A stretch of 15,545 nt of DNA, taken from assembly GCA_002393965.1 (NCBI GenBank), contig DGSL01000027.1, positions 3,501-19,045 of the forward strand. The letters run 5' to 3'. A model generated the notes under the pieces. It made no database searches. It was not told the origin of the DNA and was given only the letters and a program-made list of their open reading frames with translations. The translations under genes and the position numbers were made by a program. Of the stretch, positions 1-6,986 are shown in pieces (position 1 is the stretch's first letter; each line of letters begins with the position of its first letter). The DNA is from Bacteroidales bacterium UBA4363. Its GTDB lineage: Bacteria > Bacteroidota > Bacteroidia > Bacteroidales > Paludibacteraceae.

Positions 1-29
1 GGTCGTAGGTTCAAGTCCTACTTGAAGAG
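1..29 (+). tRNA. 3' end of a tRNA, probably tRNA-Asn (partial)
   Basis: The first bases form a T-arm: stem GTAGG (5-9), loop TTCAAGT (10-16), stem CCTAC (17-21). They are followed by a 7-base acceptor strand TTGAAGA (22-28) and discriminator G29. The acceptor ends in A72, so base 1 would be U. U1-A72 with G73 is the pattern of bacterial tRNA-Asn (E. coli tRNA-Asn begins TCC and ends GGAG before CCA), and tRNA-Gln is the main alternative. CCA is not encoded, as is common in Bacteroidetes. The anticodon lies outside the window, so the amino acid identity is inference. A hairpin terminator follows directly. Confidence 0.75.
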
Positions 30-41
30 CGAGGGGAGAGA

Positions 42-77
42 AGTGGAAGAGTCTATTTTTGATTCTTCCGCTTTTTT
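42..77 (+). terminator. Rho-independent terminator after the tRNA
   Basis: Bases 42-53 pair with 61-72 (12 positions, including G-T wobbles) around a 7-base T-rich loop. Six T follow (72-77). This is a standard intrinsic terminator for the upstream tRNA transcript. Confidence 0.75.
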
Positions 78-102
78 GCTTACTTTAGGAGGAAAGGTAA
101 GC
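78..102 (+). other. Small hairpin between two terminators
   Basis: GCTTACTTT (78-86) pairs with AAGGTAAGC (94-102) around an AGGAGG-containing loop. No T-run follows. It may be the base of a compound terminator together with the next hairpin, or a small structured remnant. Confidence 0.35.
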
Positions 103-106
103 AAAA

Positions 107-143
107 AGTCCGAGCAAGTTTTCTTGCCCGGGCTTTCTTTTTT
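107..143 (+). terminator. Second rho-independent terminator
   Basis: AGTCCGAGCAAG (107-118) pairs with CTTGCCCGGGCT (123-134), including wobbles. A T-rich tract (135-143) follows. With the hairpin at 42-77 this insulates uvrA from the upstream tRNA transcription unit. Bases 145-412 hold no gene I can support: a C/T-rich tract with tetranucleotide repeats (217-243) and a candidate uvrA promoter (277-307). Confidence 0.7.
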
Positions 144-216
144 TACGCACACCTTGAACTGCTTCTCTCTTCGTTGTCACTTTATATCATACCTTGTCCC
201 CATTCTCTTCCATCCG

Positions 217-243
217 TCCTCCCTCCCTCCCTCCATCCATCCA
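217..243. repeat. C/T-rich tetranucleotide tract (TCCC then TCCA units)
   Basis: A run of CCCT units followed by three CCAT units lies in the non-coding spacer between the tRNA terminators and uvrA, about 35 bp upstream of the candidate -33 element. Such tracts can vary in length by slippage. Nothing in one sequence shows that this one does. Confidence 0.6.
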
Positions 244-276
244 TTTCTCCTCCATTCTCCCCACGCTCCAAAAAAG

Positions 277-307
277 ATTGTACAAAGACGAAAAAACCTT
301 ATCTTCG
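277..307 (+). promoter_or_regulatory. Candidate uvrA promoter
   Basis: ATTG (277-280), 19 bp, TATCTTCG (300-307) resembles the Bacteroidetes pattern nTTG, about 19-20 bp, TAnnTTTG, with one mismatch in the -7 element. It would give a leader of roughly 100 bases before the uvrA start at 413. Confidence 0.45.
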
Positions 308-412
308 TGCTCGCATACAATTAAGTTTTTTTACGTCACGTCCCCGTCCCTCCGACTCCATTATGGCAGGGGCTCTCGTCCGTGAACTCCCAAAATAAAT
401 AAGCATCGTCAG

Positions 413-3298
413 ATGAAAGCAGAACCACAACAGAATCAGACAGCCAAGAAGGATGTTGCAGAGAAACTCGGGGGCGAGAACGGCTGCATCGAGGTGTGGG
501 GAGCACGGGTCCATAACCTGAAGAATGTGGACGTGAAGATTCCGCGAGACAAACTGACGGTCATAACAGGCCTCAGCGGCAGTGGAAAGTCTTCCCTTGC
601 GTTCGATACGCTCTTCGCCGAGGGACAGCGGCGCTATATCGAGACATTCTCCGCCTATGCGCGCAATTTTCTCGGTAACCTCGAACGGCCCGACGTGGAT
701 AAGATTACCGGTCTCAGCCCCGTCATCTCCATCGAACAGAAAACCACCAATAAGAACCCTCGATCGACAGTAGGCACCACAACCGAGATCTACGACTATC
801 TCCGTCTGCTCTATGCACGCGCCGGCGAGGCCTATTCCTACGTCACGGGCGAACGGATGGTGAAATACACCGATGACGAGATCCTCGATCTCATCTACCG
901 CGACTACGAAGGCGAACGAGTCTATCTGCTCGCTCCGATGGTTAAGGGACGAAAGGGACACTATAAGGAACTCTTCGAACAGGTGATACGACGGGGCTAT
1001 CTCTACGTGCGTGTTGATGGCGAACTGCAGGAACTCAAACGAGGCATGAGGCTCGATCGCTACAGAAACCACGATATCGAGGTGGTCGTCGATAAACTCG
1101 TGGTCGAGAAACAGGGCGATACGCGACGGCTGAAACAGTCTATCGCTACCGCCATGAAACTCGGAGAGGGCATCATCATGCTGATGCGTAAGGACAGTAG
1201 CGACGTGCGCTACTTCAGCCGACACCTCATGTGCCCTACCTCCGGCATTTCCTATTCCGACCCCGCTCCCTATAATTTCAGTTTCAACTCACCCAAAGGT
1301 GCATGCCCGCGATGCAAGGGACTCGGCGTCGTTCAGGATGTGGACCCGGATCTCATGATGCCGAACCGCAATCTTTCCATTGCCGAAGGGGGCATCCTGC
1401 CGCTCGGCAAGGCGAAGAAGTCATTGGTATTCTGGCAGATCGAGGCGATAGGTGAGAAGTATGGATTCACGCTCAAGACACCGATCCGTGAGATCCCCGA
1501 CGAAGCGATAGGCGAGATTCTCTACGGGACGACCGACCGACTCCATATCAAGAACGCTGCTCTCGGATCGGGCAGCAATTATTTCTCTTCCTACGACGGT
1601 GTAGTCAAGTACGTGCGTATGCAACAGGACGCCACGGCATCCGCTACGGAACAGAAATGGGCAAGCCAGTTCGTCAAGGAGGGCGTCTGTCCCGAGTGCG
1701 ACGGACAGCGGCTCAACAAGGAGGCTCTTCACTACCGCATCTGGGATAAGAATATCTCCGATTTGGCAAAGATGGATATCGCCGAACTCAAGGAATGGGT
1801 GGATGCAGTGGAGGACCACATGACGGAACGACAGTTGTCAATCGCACGCGAGATACTCAAGGAGATACGCACCCGACTGAAGTTCCTGCTCGATGTCGGA
1901 CTGGACTACCTCTCGCTGGACCGTGCCACGGCAAGTCTCAGCGGCGGCGAGAGCCAGCGCATCCGTCTGGCAACACAGATTGGTTCCCAACTGGTCAATG
2001 TGCTCTACATCCTCGACGAACCCAGCATCGGACTCCACCAGCGCGACAACGAGCGCCTCATCAGGTCGCTGCAGCGACTCCGCGACATGGGTAATACGGT
2101 CATCGTCGTGGAGCATGACCAGGATATGATGCTGAATGCCGACTATGTCGTGGACATGGGACCGAAGGCAGGACGCAATGGTGGCAAGGTGATCTTCTCC
2201 GGAACGCCGAAGGAGATGCTCAAGGCCGATACACTGACGTCCTCTTATCTCAATGGAAAGATGAAGATTGAGATTCCGGAATCTCTGCGATCCGGCAACG
2301 GACAGGTTCTGCGACTCAAAGGAGCACGGGGCAATAACCTGAAGAACGTGACGGTGGAGTTCCCGCTCGGTACGTTCATTTGTGTGACCGGGGTGAGTGG
2401 AAGTGGCAAGTCATCACTCATCAATGATACCCTGCAGCCGATCCTTAGCCAGAAGTTCTACCATAGCCTCCAGGACCCGCTCCCGTACGACGATATCGAA
2501 GGACTCGAGTATATCGATAAGGTGGTGCAGGTGGACCAGAGCCCGATCGGACGTACTCCACGCAGCAACCCCGCAACCTATACCGGACTCTTCAGCGACA
2601 TACGCAACCTCTTCGTCTCAACCCCCGAGGCGAAAATACGTGGCTACAAACCCGGACGGTTCTCTTTCAACACGAGCGGCGGACGGTGCGAGGCATGCGG
2701 TGGCAATGGCTATAAGACCATCGAGATGAACTTCCTGCCCGATGTCTATATCCCGTGCGAGGAATGCCACGGACGACGATACAACCGCGAGACGCTCGAG
2801 GTGAAGTACAAGGGCAAGTCGATTGCCGACGTGCTCGATATGACAATCAACCAGGCGGTCGAGTTCTTCGAGAACGTTCCCGTCATCCTGCGTAAACTCA
2901 AGGTTCTTCAGGATGTCGGACTCGGCTATATCAAGGTCGGACAGTCCAGCACGACGCTCAGCGGTGGCGAGAGCCAGCGGGTGAAACTCGCAACCGAACT
3001 CTCTAAGAAGGATACCGGACGAACGCTCTTCATCTTGGACGAGCCGACCACCGGACTCCATTTCGAGGATATCCGCATCCTGCTTGAGGTACTCAACCGT
3101 CTCGTCGAACGGGGCAATACGGTGATTGTCATCGAACACAACCTCGACGTGATCAAGTCCGCCGACTATGTCATTGAGATGGGACCGGAAGGAGGCAAGA
3201 ACGGTGGACAACTGCTCTTCGAGGGTACACCGCAACAACTCTCCCTCTCCAAGAAGGGATATACCGGCGCCTATCTCAAACCGTATTTCAAGGCTTGA
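413..3298 (+). CDS. uvrA: UvrABC excinuclease subunit A (UvrA)
   Basis: 961 residues, close to the usual 940-960 of UvrA, the ATPase that scans DNA for bulky lesions and loads UvrB in nucleotide excision repair. It has two ABC ATPase halves. The first has Walker A near 53-61 (GLSGSGKSS), signature LSGGESQR from 509, and Walker B ILDEP with D535/E536. The second has Walker A near 660-668, signature from 849, and D876/E877. The C-terminal zinc module is C759-x2-C762-x19-C782-x2-C785, the same spacing as E. coli. The N-terminal zinc module is incomplete: C274-P-T-S277 lacks the second Cys of its first pair, while C298/C301 are present. Start: the ATG at 413 precedes a normal N-terminus that reaches the conserved '[10 protein letters not shown]' at about residue 30. 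It is followed by a palindrome-rich gap and appears to be a single-gene unit. Confidence 0.97.
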   Translation: MKAEPQQNQTAKKDVAEKLGGENGCIEVWGARVHNLKNVDVKIPRDKLTVITGLSGSGKSSLAFDTLFAEGQRRYIETFSAYARNFLGNLERPDVDKITGLSPVISIEQKTTNKNPRSTVGTTTEIYDYLRLLYARAGEAYSYVTGERMVKYTDDEILDLIYRDYEGERVYLLAPMVKGRKGHYKELFEQVIRRGYLYVRVDGELQELKRGMRLDRYRNHDIEVVVDKLVVEKQGDTRRLKQSIATAMKLGEGIIMLMRKDSSDVRYFSRHLMCPTSGISYSDPAPYNFSFNSPKGACPRCKGLGVVQDVDPDLMMPNRNLSIAEGGILPLGKAKKSLVFWQIEAIGEKYGFTLKTPIREIPDEAIGEILYGTTDRLHIKNAALGSGSNYFSSYDGVVKYVRMQQDATASATEQKWASQFVKEGVCPECDGQRLNKEALHYRIWDKNISDLAKMDIAELKEWVDAVEDHMTERQLSIAREILKEIRTRLKFLLDVGLDYLSLDRATASLSGGESQRIRLATQIGSQLVNVLYILDEPSIGLHQRDNERLIRSLQRLRDMGNTVIVVEHDQDMMLNADYVVDMGPKAGRNGGKVIFSGTPKEMLKADTLTSSYLNGKMKIEIPESLRSGNGQVLRLKGARGNNLKNVTVEFPLGTFICVTGVSGSGKSSLINDTLQPILSQKFYHSLQDPLPYDDIEGLEYIDKVVQVDQSPIGRTPRSNPATYTGLFSDIRNLFVSTPEAKIRGYKPGRFSFNTSGGRCEACGGNGYKTIEMNFLPDVYIPCEECHGRRYNRETLEVKYKGKSIADVLDMTINQAVEFFENVPVILRKLKVLQDVGLGYIKVGQSSTTLSGGESQRVKLATELSKKDTGRTLFILDEPTTGLHFEDIRILLEVLNRLVERGNTVIVIEHNLDVIKSADYVIEMGPEGGKNGGQLLFEGTPQQLSLSKKGYTGAYLKPYFKA

Positions 3299-3324
3299 AA
3301 TCACCACTTTATTTCTAAAACAAA

Positions 3325-3359
3325 TGTTAAAATTAACACCTTAGAATGTTAATTTAACA
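3325..3359. promoter_or_regulatory. Two tandem TGTTAA/TTAACA palindromes, candidate operators
   Basis: TGTTAA-AA-TTAACA (3325-3338) and TGTTAA-T-TTAACA (3347-3359) are two perfect 6-bp-arm palindromes. Their centres are about 21.5 bp apart, close to two helical turns, so two dimers would sit on the same DNA face. A half-like copy (ATGTTAAAATAA) follows near 3405. They lie in the gap between uvrA and the sensor kinase gene. The binding protein is unknown. Confidence 0.45.
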
Positions 3360-3364
3360 CTTGG

Positions 3365-3402
3365 CGAATGCCCTTTGTACAAAGGGTAAACGGACGCATT
3401 CG
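3365..3402. promoter_or_regulatory. Nested inverted repeat with a perfect 16-bp palindrome
   Basis: CCCTTTGTACAAAGGG (3371-3386) is a perfect palindrome. It sits inside outer arms CGAATGC (3365-3371) and GCATTCG (3396-3402). The element could act as a protein-binding site or, in RNA, as a hairpin that helps end the uvrA transcript. The A/T-only inverted repeat that follows (about 3411-3428) would supply a T-run. I cannot choose between these roles. Confidence 0.45.
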
Positions 3403-3460
3403 AAATGTTAAAATAAAATTTTTTATTTGTATTTCAGCAATTTATACCGTTAAAAATCGT

Positions 3461-3468
3461 TATCTTTA
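3461..3468 (+). promoter_or_regulatory. Candidate -7 element for the sensor kinase gene
   Basis: TATCTTTA matches TAnnTTTG except for the last base and lies 57 bp before the start codon at 3525. No convincing TTG stands 19-20 bp upstream, so the promoter may be weak or depend on an activator, possibly one binding the palindromes just upstream. Confidence 0.3.
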
Positions 3469-3524
3469 TGCGCTCCATGGTCGTGGAGGAACGTGACGAA
3501 GAAAAAGAAAACGAATTTTAAAAA

Positions 3525-5084
3525 ATGAGAAAAAGGCTGATACGTACCATAGCCATCGTCATGACGCTGGCGTTTGTAGGCCTGCTCGCCTTGCAGATTA
3601 CGTACGTCTTCGACACGTCCGAAAGTATTGAACGTGAGTTCAATGAGAATGTGGGACGTAGCCTTTTCCACGTCGCACGGACACTGGAGGAATCCGAGGT
3701 GCAACACTATCTCGACGTTACGGCGGACGAGTATAGTGAACGCAAGGCAAGAAAAGCAAAACAGATGCAACAGGAAGCCTCGCGCGCACCGCTGCCGGTC
3801 GAGGTGATCTCATCGGGCGATACCATCGACCTCAGCAAGACGATCTTTGCACCGCGTCTCGAACTGCAGGAAGGCGAAAGCCCGTTCCAGAAAACCTCCC
3901 AGCAGTTGTACGATGAATACAAGGAACGCTTCTACCAGTCCAAGACACTCCTGGACCAGGTGGCGCTGCGATGGATGAAGGAGGTGTCCGGACTGCCGAT
4001 TGCCGAACGGATCGACTTCCGACAACTCAACCAGCAGATGAAACGGTCTTTTGAGCACAACGGCATCAACTACCCATTCTCCTATGCCGTGACCGATAAG
4101 GCAGGCAAGGTCTATTACGCCCATTCGACCTCCGACTCCGATACGGTGGACTTCCACGCCCTGGAGGAGGAGTCTCGCCTGCGTATCTATTCACAGCAAC
4201 TCTTCCTGAGCGAACAGGCGGAGAACCCCTACTTCATCAAGGTCTGCTTCCATACCAAGCGCAGCTTCCTCTCCCAGGCAATGCGTATCCTCCTGCCTTC
4301 CATCGTGCTGACGGTCATCCTGCTGGGCGTGTTCATCTACACACTCGTGCTCGTCTTCCGCCAGAGCAATATCGAAGCCATGAAGACGGACTTCATCAAT
4401 AATATGACGCACGAACTCAAGACACCGCTCTCCTCCTTGCTGCTCGCCAGTCAGATGCTCAACGACAAGACCATCAAGCGCACACCGGAGATGACCGAAC
4501 GCATCTCGGATACGATCCACAAGGAGGCGACACGCATGAAGACAATGGTCGAGAAGGTGCTACAGACAACCCTTTTCGAACGCGAACTGCAACGGATGCA
4601 CTTCGACGAGGTGGACGGCAACGAGGTGGTCGAGAACGCCGTCTCCAACTTCTCTCTCCAAGTCGCCAAGGCAGGCGGACGTATCGAGGATGACTACGAG
4701 GCAATGGAGTTCTGGATCGAGGCGGATAGCATGCACCTGACCAATGTCATCATCAACCTGATGGAGAACGCGCTCAAGTACCGGCGTGACAACGTCGAGT
4801 TTGTCCTCAAGGTGCGTACTTGGAACGAGAATGACCAGTTCTGCATCTCTGTCGAGGACAACGGTATCGGCATTAGGAAGGAACACCTCAAACACGTGTT
4901 CGATAAGTATTATCGTGTGCCGACAGGCAATATCCACAACGTCAAGGGATTCGGCTTGGGACTGGCGTATGTCAACGGCATGGTCAAGGCACACAACGGA
5001 AAGATAAAGGCAGAAAGCGACTACGGCAAGGGAACCAGGTTTACCATCTCACTGCCGTATATGAAACAGGACGAAGATAAATAA
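3525..5084 (+). CDS. rprX: Membrane sensor histidine kinase, RprX-like
   Basis: 519 residues. A short basic N-terminus leads into a first membrane segment (about 7-29). A periplasmic sensing region follows (about 30-252), with a Lys/Arg/Glu-rich helical stretch near 68-90 and no sensor fold I can name. The second membrane segment is about 254-278. The cytoplasmic kinase core comes next: H-box 'NNMTHELKTP' with phospho-acceptor His296, N-box 'NLMENALKY' (411-419), G1 'VEDNGIGI' (443-450), F-box around FDKYYR, and G2 'GFGLGLAYV' (475-483). All motifs needed for autophosphorylation are present. Two RprY-like response regulators follow on the same strand after 106 and 134 bp gaps, so they are the likely partners. 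The name rests on the kinase architecture and its pairing with clear RprY homologues; the signal sensed cannot be read from the sequence. Confidence 0.85.
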   Translation: MRKRLIRTIAIVMTLAFVGLLALQITYVFDTSESIEREFNENVGRSLFHVARTLEESEVQHYLDVTADEYSERKARKAKQMQQEASRAPLPVEVISSGDTIDLSKTIFAPRLELQEGESPFQKTSQQLYDEYKERFYQSKTLLDQVALRWMKEVSGLPIAERIDFRQLNQQMKRSFEHNGINYPFSYAVTDKAGKVYYAHSTSDSDTVDFHALEEESRLRIYSQQLFLSEQAENPYFIKVCFHTKRSFLSQAMRILLPSIVLTVILLGVFIYTLVLVFRQSNIEAMKTDFINNMTHELKTPLSSLLLASQMLNDKTIKRTPEMTERISDTIHKEATRMKTMVEKVLQTTLFERELQRMHFDEVDGNEVVENAVSNFSLQVAKAGGRIEDDYEAMEFWIEADSMHLTNVIINLMENALKYRRDNVEFVLKVRTWNENDQFCISVEDNGIGIRKEHLKHVFDKYYRVPTGNIHNVKGFGLGLAYVNGMVKAHNGKIKAESDYGKGTRFTISLPYMKQDEDK

Positions 5085-5190
5085 GGCCTTTTTTTTGATA
5101 GGTCAAGGCAGGGTCGAACGGGTTCGAACTCTGACAGGGCAAAAAAAAGTGCTATTGAAAACAGAATATAAACTAAAAAACGATTGAGAT

Positions 5191-5913
5191 ATGGAACAGC
5201 CGACAAATATTCTTCTATGTGAAGATGACGAGAACCTGGGCATGCTCCTCCAGGAGTATCTACAGGGCAAGGGACTGCGTGTGGACCTTCGGACCGACGG
5301 CGAGGCAGGACTCGGAGCATTCTCCAAGGATAAGTACGACCTCTGCATCCTCGATGTCATGATGCCGAAGATGGACGGCTTCACGCTTGCAAAACGCATA
5401 CGGGAGATCGACCCCGATATGCCTATCATCTTCCTCACCGCCAAGTCCATGAAGGACGATATCCTCGAGGGGTTCAAGATAGGTGCGGACGACTACATCT
5501 CCAAACCGTTCTCTATGGACGAACTGCTCTTCCGAATGGAGGCTATCCTCCGCCGTGTGCGGGGCAAGAAGAACAAGGACGTCGTGGTGTACCACCTCGG
5601 CAAGTTCGTGTTCAATACCCAGACCCAGACGCTCTCCATCGGAGATAAGAAGAAGCACCTGACCACCAAGGAGAACGGACTCCTCCAACTCTTGGCGGCT
5701 AATGTCAACAATATCCTCGAACGTGAATATGCCCTCAAGGCAGTATGGGACTACGACAACCGTAACTCCAACCAGTACTATAAGGCGCGCTCGATGGACG
5801 TGTACATCACCAAACTGCGCAAACTCCTGAGCGACGACCCGACAGTCCAGATCGTCAATATCCATGGCTATGGCTATAAGCTTGTGGCACCGGTAGAGGA
5901 AAACAAGGAGTAG
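5191..5913 (+). CDS. rprY: OmpR-family response regulator, RprY-like (copy 1)
   Basis: 240 residues, a full-length OmpR/PhoB-type regulator. The receiver domain (about 1-120) has the acidic pocket E11-D12-D13, phospho-acceptor D55 in 'LCILDVMMPK', T83 and K105, all intact. The C-terminal winged-helix domain (about 130-235) carries 'RSMDVYITKLRK' and ends 'NIHGYGYKLVAP', as in Bacteroides RprY. It should accept phosphate from the kinase upstream and bind DNA. A near-duplicate gene follows. The 106-bp gap behind rprX contains no clear terminator, so co-transcription is possible. Confidence 0.88.
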   Translation: MEQPTNILLCEDDENLGMLLQEYLQGKGLRVDLRTDGEAGLGAFSKDKYDLCILDVMMPKMDGFTLAKRIREIDPDMPIIFLTAKSMKDDILEGFKIGADDYISKPFSMDELLFRMEAILRRVRGKKNKDVVVYHLGKFVFNTQTQTLSIGDKKKHLTTKENGLLQLLAANVNNILEREYALKAVWDYDNRNSNQYYKARSMDVYITKLRKLLSDDPTVQIVNIHGYGYKLVAPVEENKE

Positions 5914-5997
5914 AACCTTCTGAACCTCGGTGTCAACCGACGCGTTCTGGTCTATGTACGGCGTCAGGCCTGCTGATGCAACTGTAAGTGTGTCATG

Positions 5998-6019
5998 AAC
6001 AGGGCTAAAAAAGCCTGTT
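5998..6019 (+). promoter_or_regulatory. Hairpin in the leader of the second response regulator
   Basis: AACAGGGCT (5998-6006) pairs with AGCCTGTT (6012-6019), with one bulged G and an A-loop, 28 bp before the second regulator's start. No T-run follows, so it is not an ordinary terminator. It may be an RNA structure that sets the expression of the second copy apart from the first. Confidence 0.3.
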
Positions 6020-6047
6020 GTAAAAAAATAAAACGTAAAAAAAAAGA

Positions 6048-6761
6048 ATGATGGAACAAACGACAAAGATCCTCCTCTGCGAGGACGATGAGAATTTGGG
6101 AATGCTTCTGCGTGAATACCTGCAGAGCAAAGGAGTGGCAGTCGAACTGCGTGCCGACGGCGAGGCAGGGCTGGCTTCGTTTACGAAAGAAGCGAAGTTC
6201 GACCTCTGTGTCCTTGATGTGATGATGCCGAAGATGGACGGATTCACCCTGGCGAAGCATATCCGCGAACAGGACCCGACTATGCCGATTATCTTCCTCA
6301 CCGCCAAGTCCATGAAGGAGGATATCCTCGAAGGATTCCGACTCGGTGCGGACGACTATATCTCCAAACCTTTCTCTATGGAGGAACTGCTCTTCCGTAT
6401 GGAGGCAATCCTGCGACGCGTGCGGGGCAAGAAGAACAAGGATGCCGTCATCTATCACCTCGGCAAGTTCATGTTCAATACGCAGAAACAGACACTCCAC
6501 TACGACGGTGTCGAGACGCACCTGACCACCAAGGAGAACGGACTGCTCGCCCTCCTCGCTTCCAATGCCAATAACGTGGTCGAACGGGACTATACCCTGA
6601 AGACCATCTGGGATAAGGACGACGTGCAGCATGCACGCTCAATGGACGTGTACATCACCAAACTGCGCAAACTGCTCCGCCCCGACCCTTCCGTCCAGAT
6701 CATGAATATCCACGGCTACGGCTACAAACTCGTTGTGCCGAACGAGGAGGAGCAACAGTAG
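6048..6761 (+). CDS. rprY: OmpR-family response regulator, RprY-like (copy 2)
   Basis: 237 residues; two adjacent ATG codons (6048, 6051) are possible starts. The receiver has E12-D13-D14, phospho-acceptor D57, T85 and K107, so it should be phosphorylatable. The DNA-binding domain repeats 'ARSMDVYITKLRKLL' and 'IHGYGYKLVVP'. It is very similar to copy 1 along its length. The clearest differences are in the linker and early effector domain (after 'FNTQ') and a shortened loop before 'ARSMDVYITK', where copy 1 has 'NRNSNQYYK' and copy 2 has 'DDVQH'. The recognition helix region is nearly the same, so the two probably bind similar sites. It looks like a tandem duplication with divergence. Its stop lies only 6 bp from the end of the convergent tracrRNA. 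Confidence 0.85.
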   Translation: MMEQTTKILLCEDDENLGMLLREYLQSKGVAVELRADGEAGLASFTKEAKFDLCVLDVMMPKMDGFTLAKHIREQDPTMPIIFLTAKSMKEDILEGFRLGADDYISKPFSMEELLFRMEAILRRVRGKKNKDAVIYHLGKFMFNTQKQTLHYDGVETHLTTKENGLLALLASNANNVVERDYTLKTIWDKDDVQHARSMDVYITKLRKLLRPDPSVQIMNIHGYGYKLVVPNEEEQQ

Positions 6762-6767
6762 GTATAT

Positions 6768-6800
6768 AAAAAAATTGTCCACCGTTGTAGGACGATGGAC
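6768..6800 (-). terminator. tracrRNA terminator
   Basis: An 8-bp stem (6777-6784 with 6793-6800, one G-T pair) with an 8-base loop is followed on the minus strand by AATTTTTTT (6776-6768). It sits just past the convergent response regulator's stop codon. Confidence 0.85.
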
Positions 6801-6855
6801 CAACCTAATGTTTTCACAACGGAATAATCCTTATTGTGAATAGCTTCAAAATTGT
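6768..6855 (-). ncRNA. tracrRNA of the type II-C CRISPR system
   Basis: On the minus strand this region begins with an anti-repeat (6857-6833). ATACAATTT pairs with the repeat's AAATTGTAT, and GCTATTCACAAT pairs with its GTTGTGAATAGC; a short bulge separates the two helices, as in known tracrRNA:crRNA duplexes. A GGATTATTCC nexus-like hairpin and a GTTGTGAAAAC stretch follow. The RNA ends in a terminator: GTCCATCG pairs with CGGTGGAC (6800-6793 with 6784-6777), then AATTTTTTT. The 5' end is inferred from the promoter just upstream, giving an RNA of roughly 85-90 bases. Its role is to pair with crRNA, allow RNase III processing and dock crRNA on Cas9. Confidence 0.87.
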
Positions 6856-6859
6856 ATTA

Positions 6860-6890
6860 CAAAAGTACGGTTATTTTTCTAACTGACAAA
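6860..6890 (-). promoter_or_regulatory. tracrRNA promoter
   Basis: On the minus strand: TTTG (6890-6887), 19 bp, TACTTTTG (6867-6860), an exact match to the Bacteroidetes TTTG / TAnnTTTG consensus. Transcription would begin a few bases on, at about 6855, right at the start of the anti-repeat. Confidence 0.75.
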
Positions 6891-6906
6891 TTTCAATACC
6901 AAAATA

Positions 6907-6937
6907 TTGTAGATATCAGTGAAATATCGTACTTTTG
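6907..6937 (+). promoter_or_regulatory. cas9 promoter
   Basis: TTG (6907-6909), 20 bp, TACTTTTG (6930-6937), an exact -7 match. It is divergent from the tracrRNA promoter, and the two share CGTACTTTTG as inverted copies (6928-6937 and, reversed, 6869-6860). The cas9 leader would be about 40 bases, A/T-rich and without a clear Shine-Dalgarno site, as is usual in Bacteroidetes. Confidence 0.75.
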
Positions 6938-6986
6938 AGATACGCATGATCTCAAATTAATAATCGTTTAAAACATTATTTATAAC

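Noticed and set aside
22..324. 100-codon plus-strand frame in the tRNA-uvrA spacer
   Set aside because: It crosses the end of the tRNA and two terminators and translates low-complexity C/T-rich DNA.
299..1225. Long minus-strand reading frame of 308 codons across the start of uvrA
   Set aside because: It lies opposite the well-supported UvrA frame, shows no recognisable domain, and is a codon-bias shadow of a G/C-rich gene.
2618..3307. Minus-strand frame of 229 codons opposite the end of uvrA
   Set aside because: Shadow of the UvrA coding strand; no domain and no ribosome-binding or promoter signal.
5260..6632. Minus-strand frames (268 and 222 codons) opposite the two response regulators
   Set aside because: They resemble each other only because the two plus-strand genes are duplicates; no family features of their own.
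6833..6857. Reading the anti-repeat as a plus-strand tracrRNA
   Set aside because: No terminator or tracrRNA tail follows on the plus strand, whereas the minus strand has promoter, anti-repeat, nexus-like hairpin and terminator in the right order.
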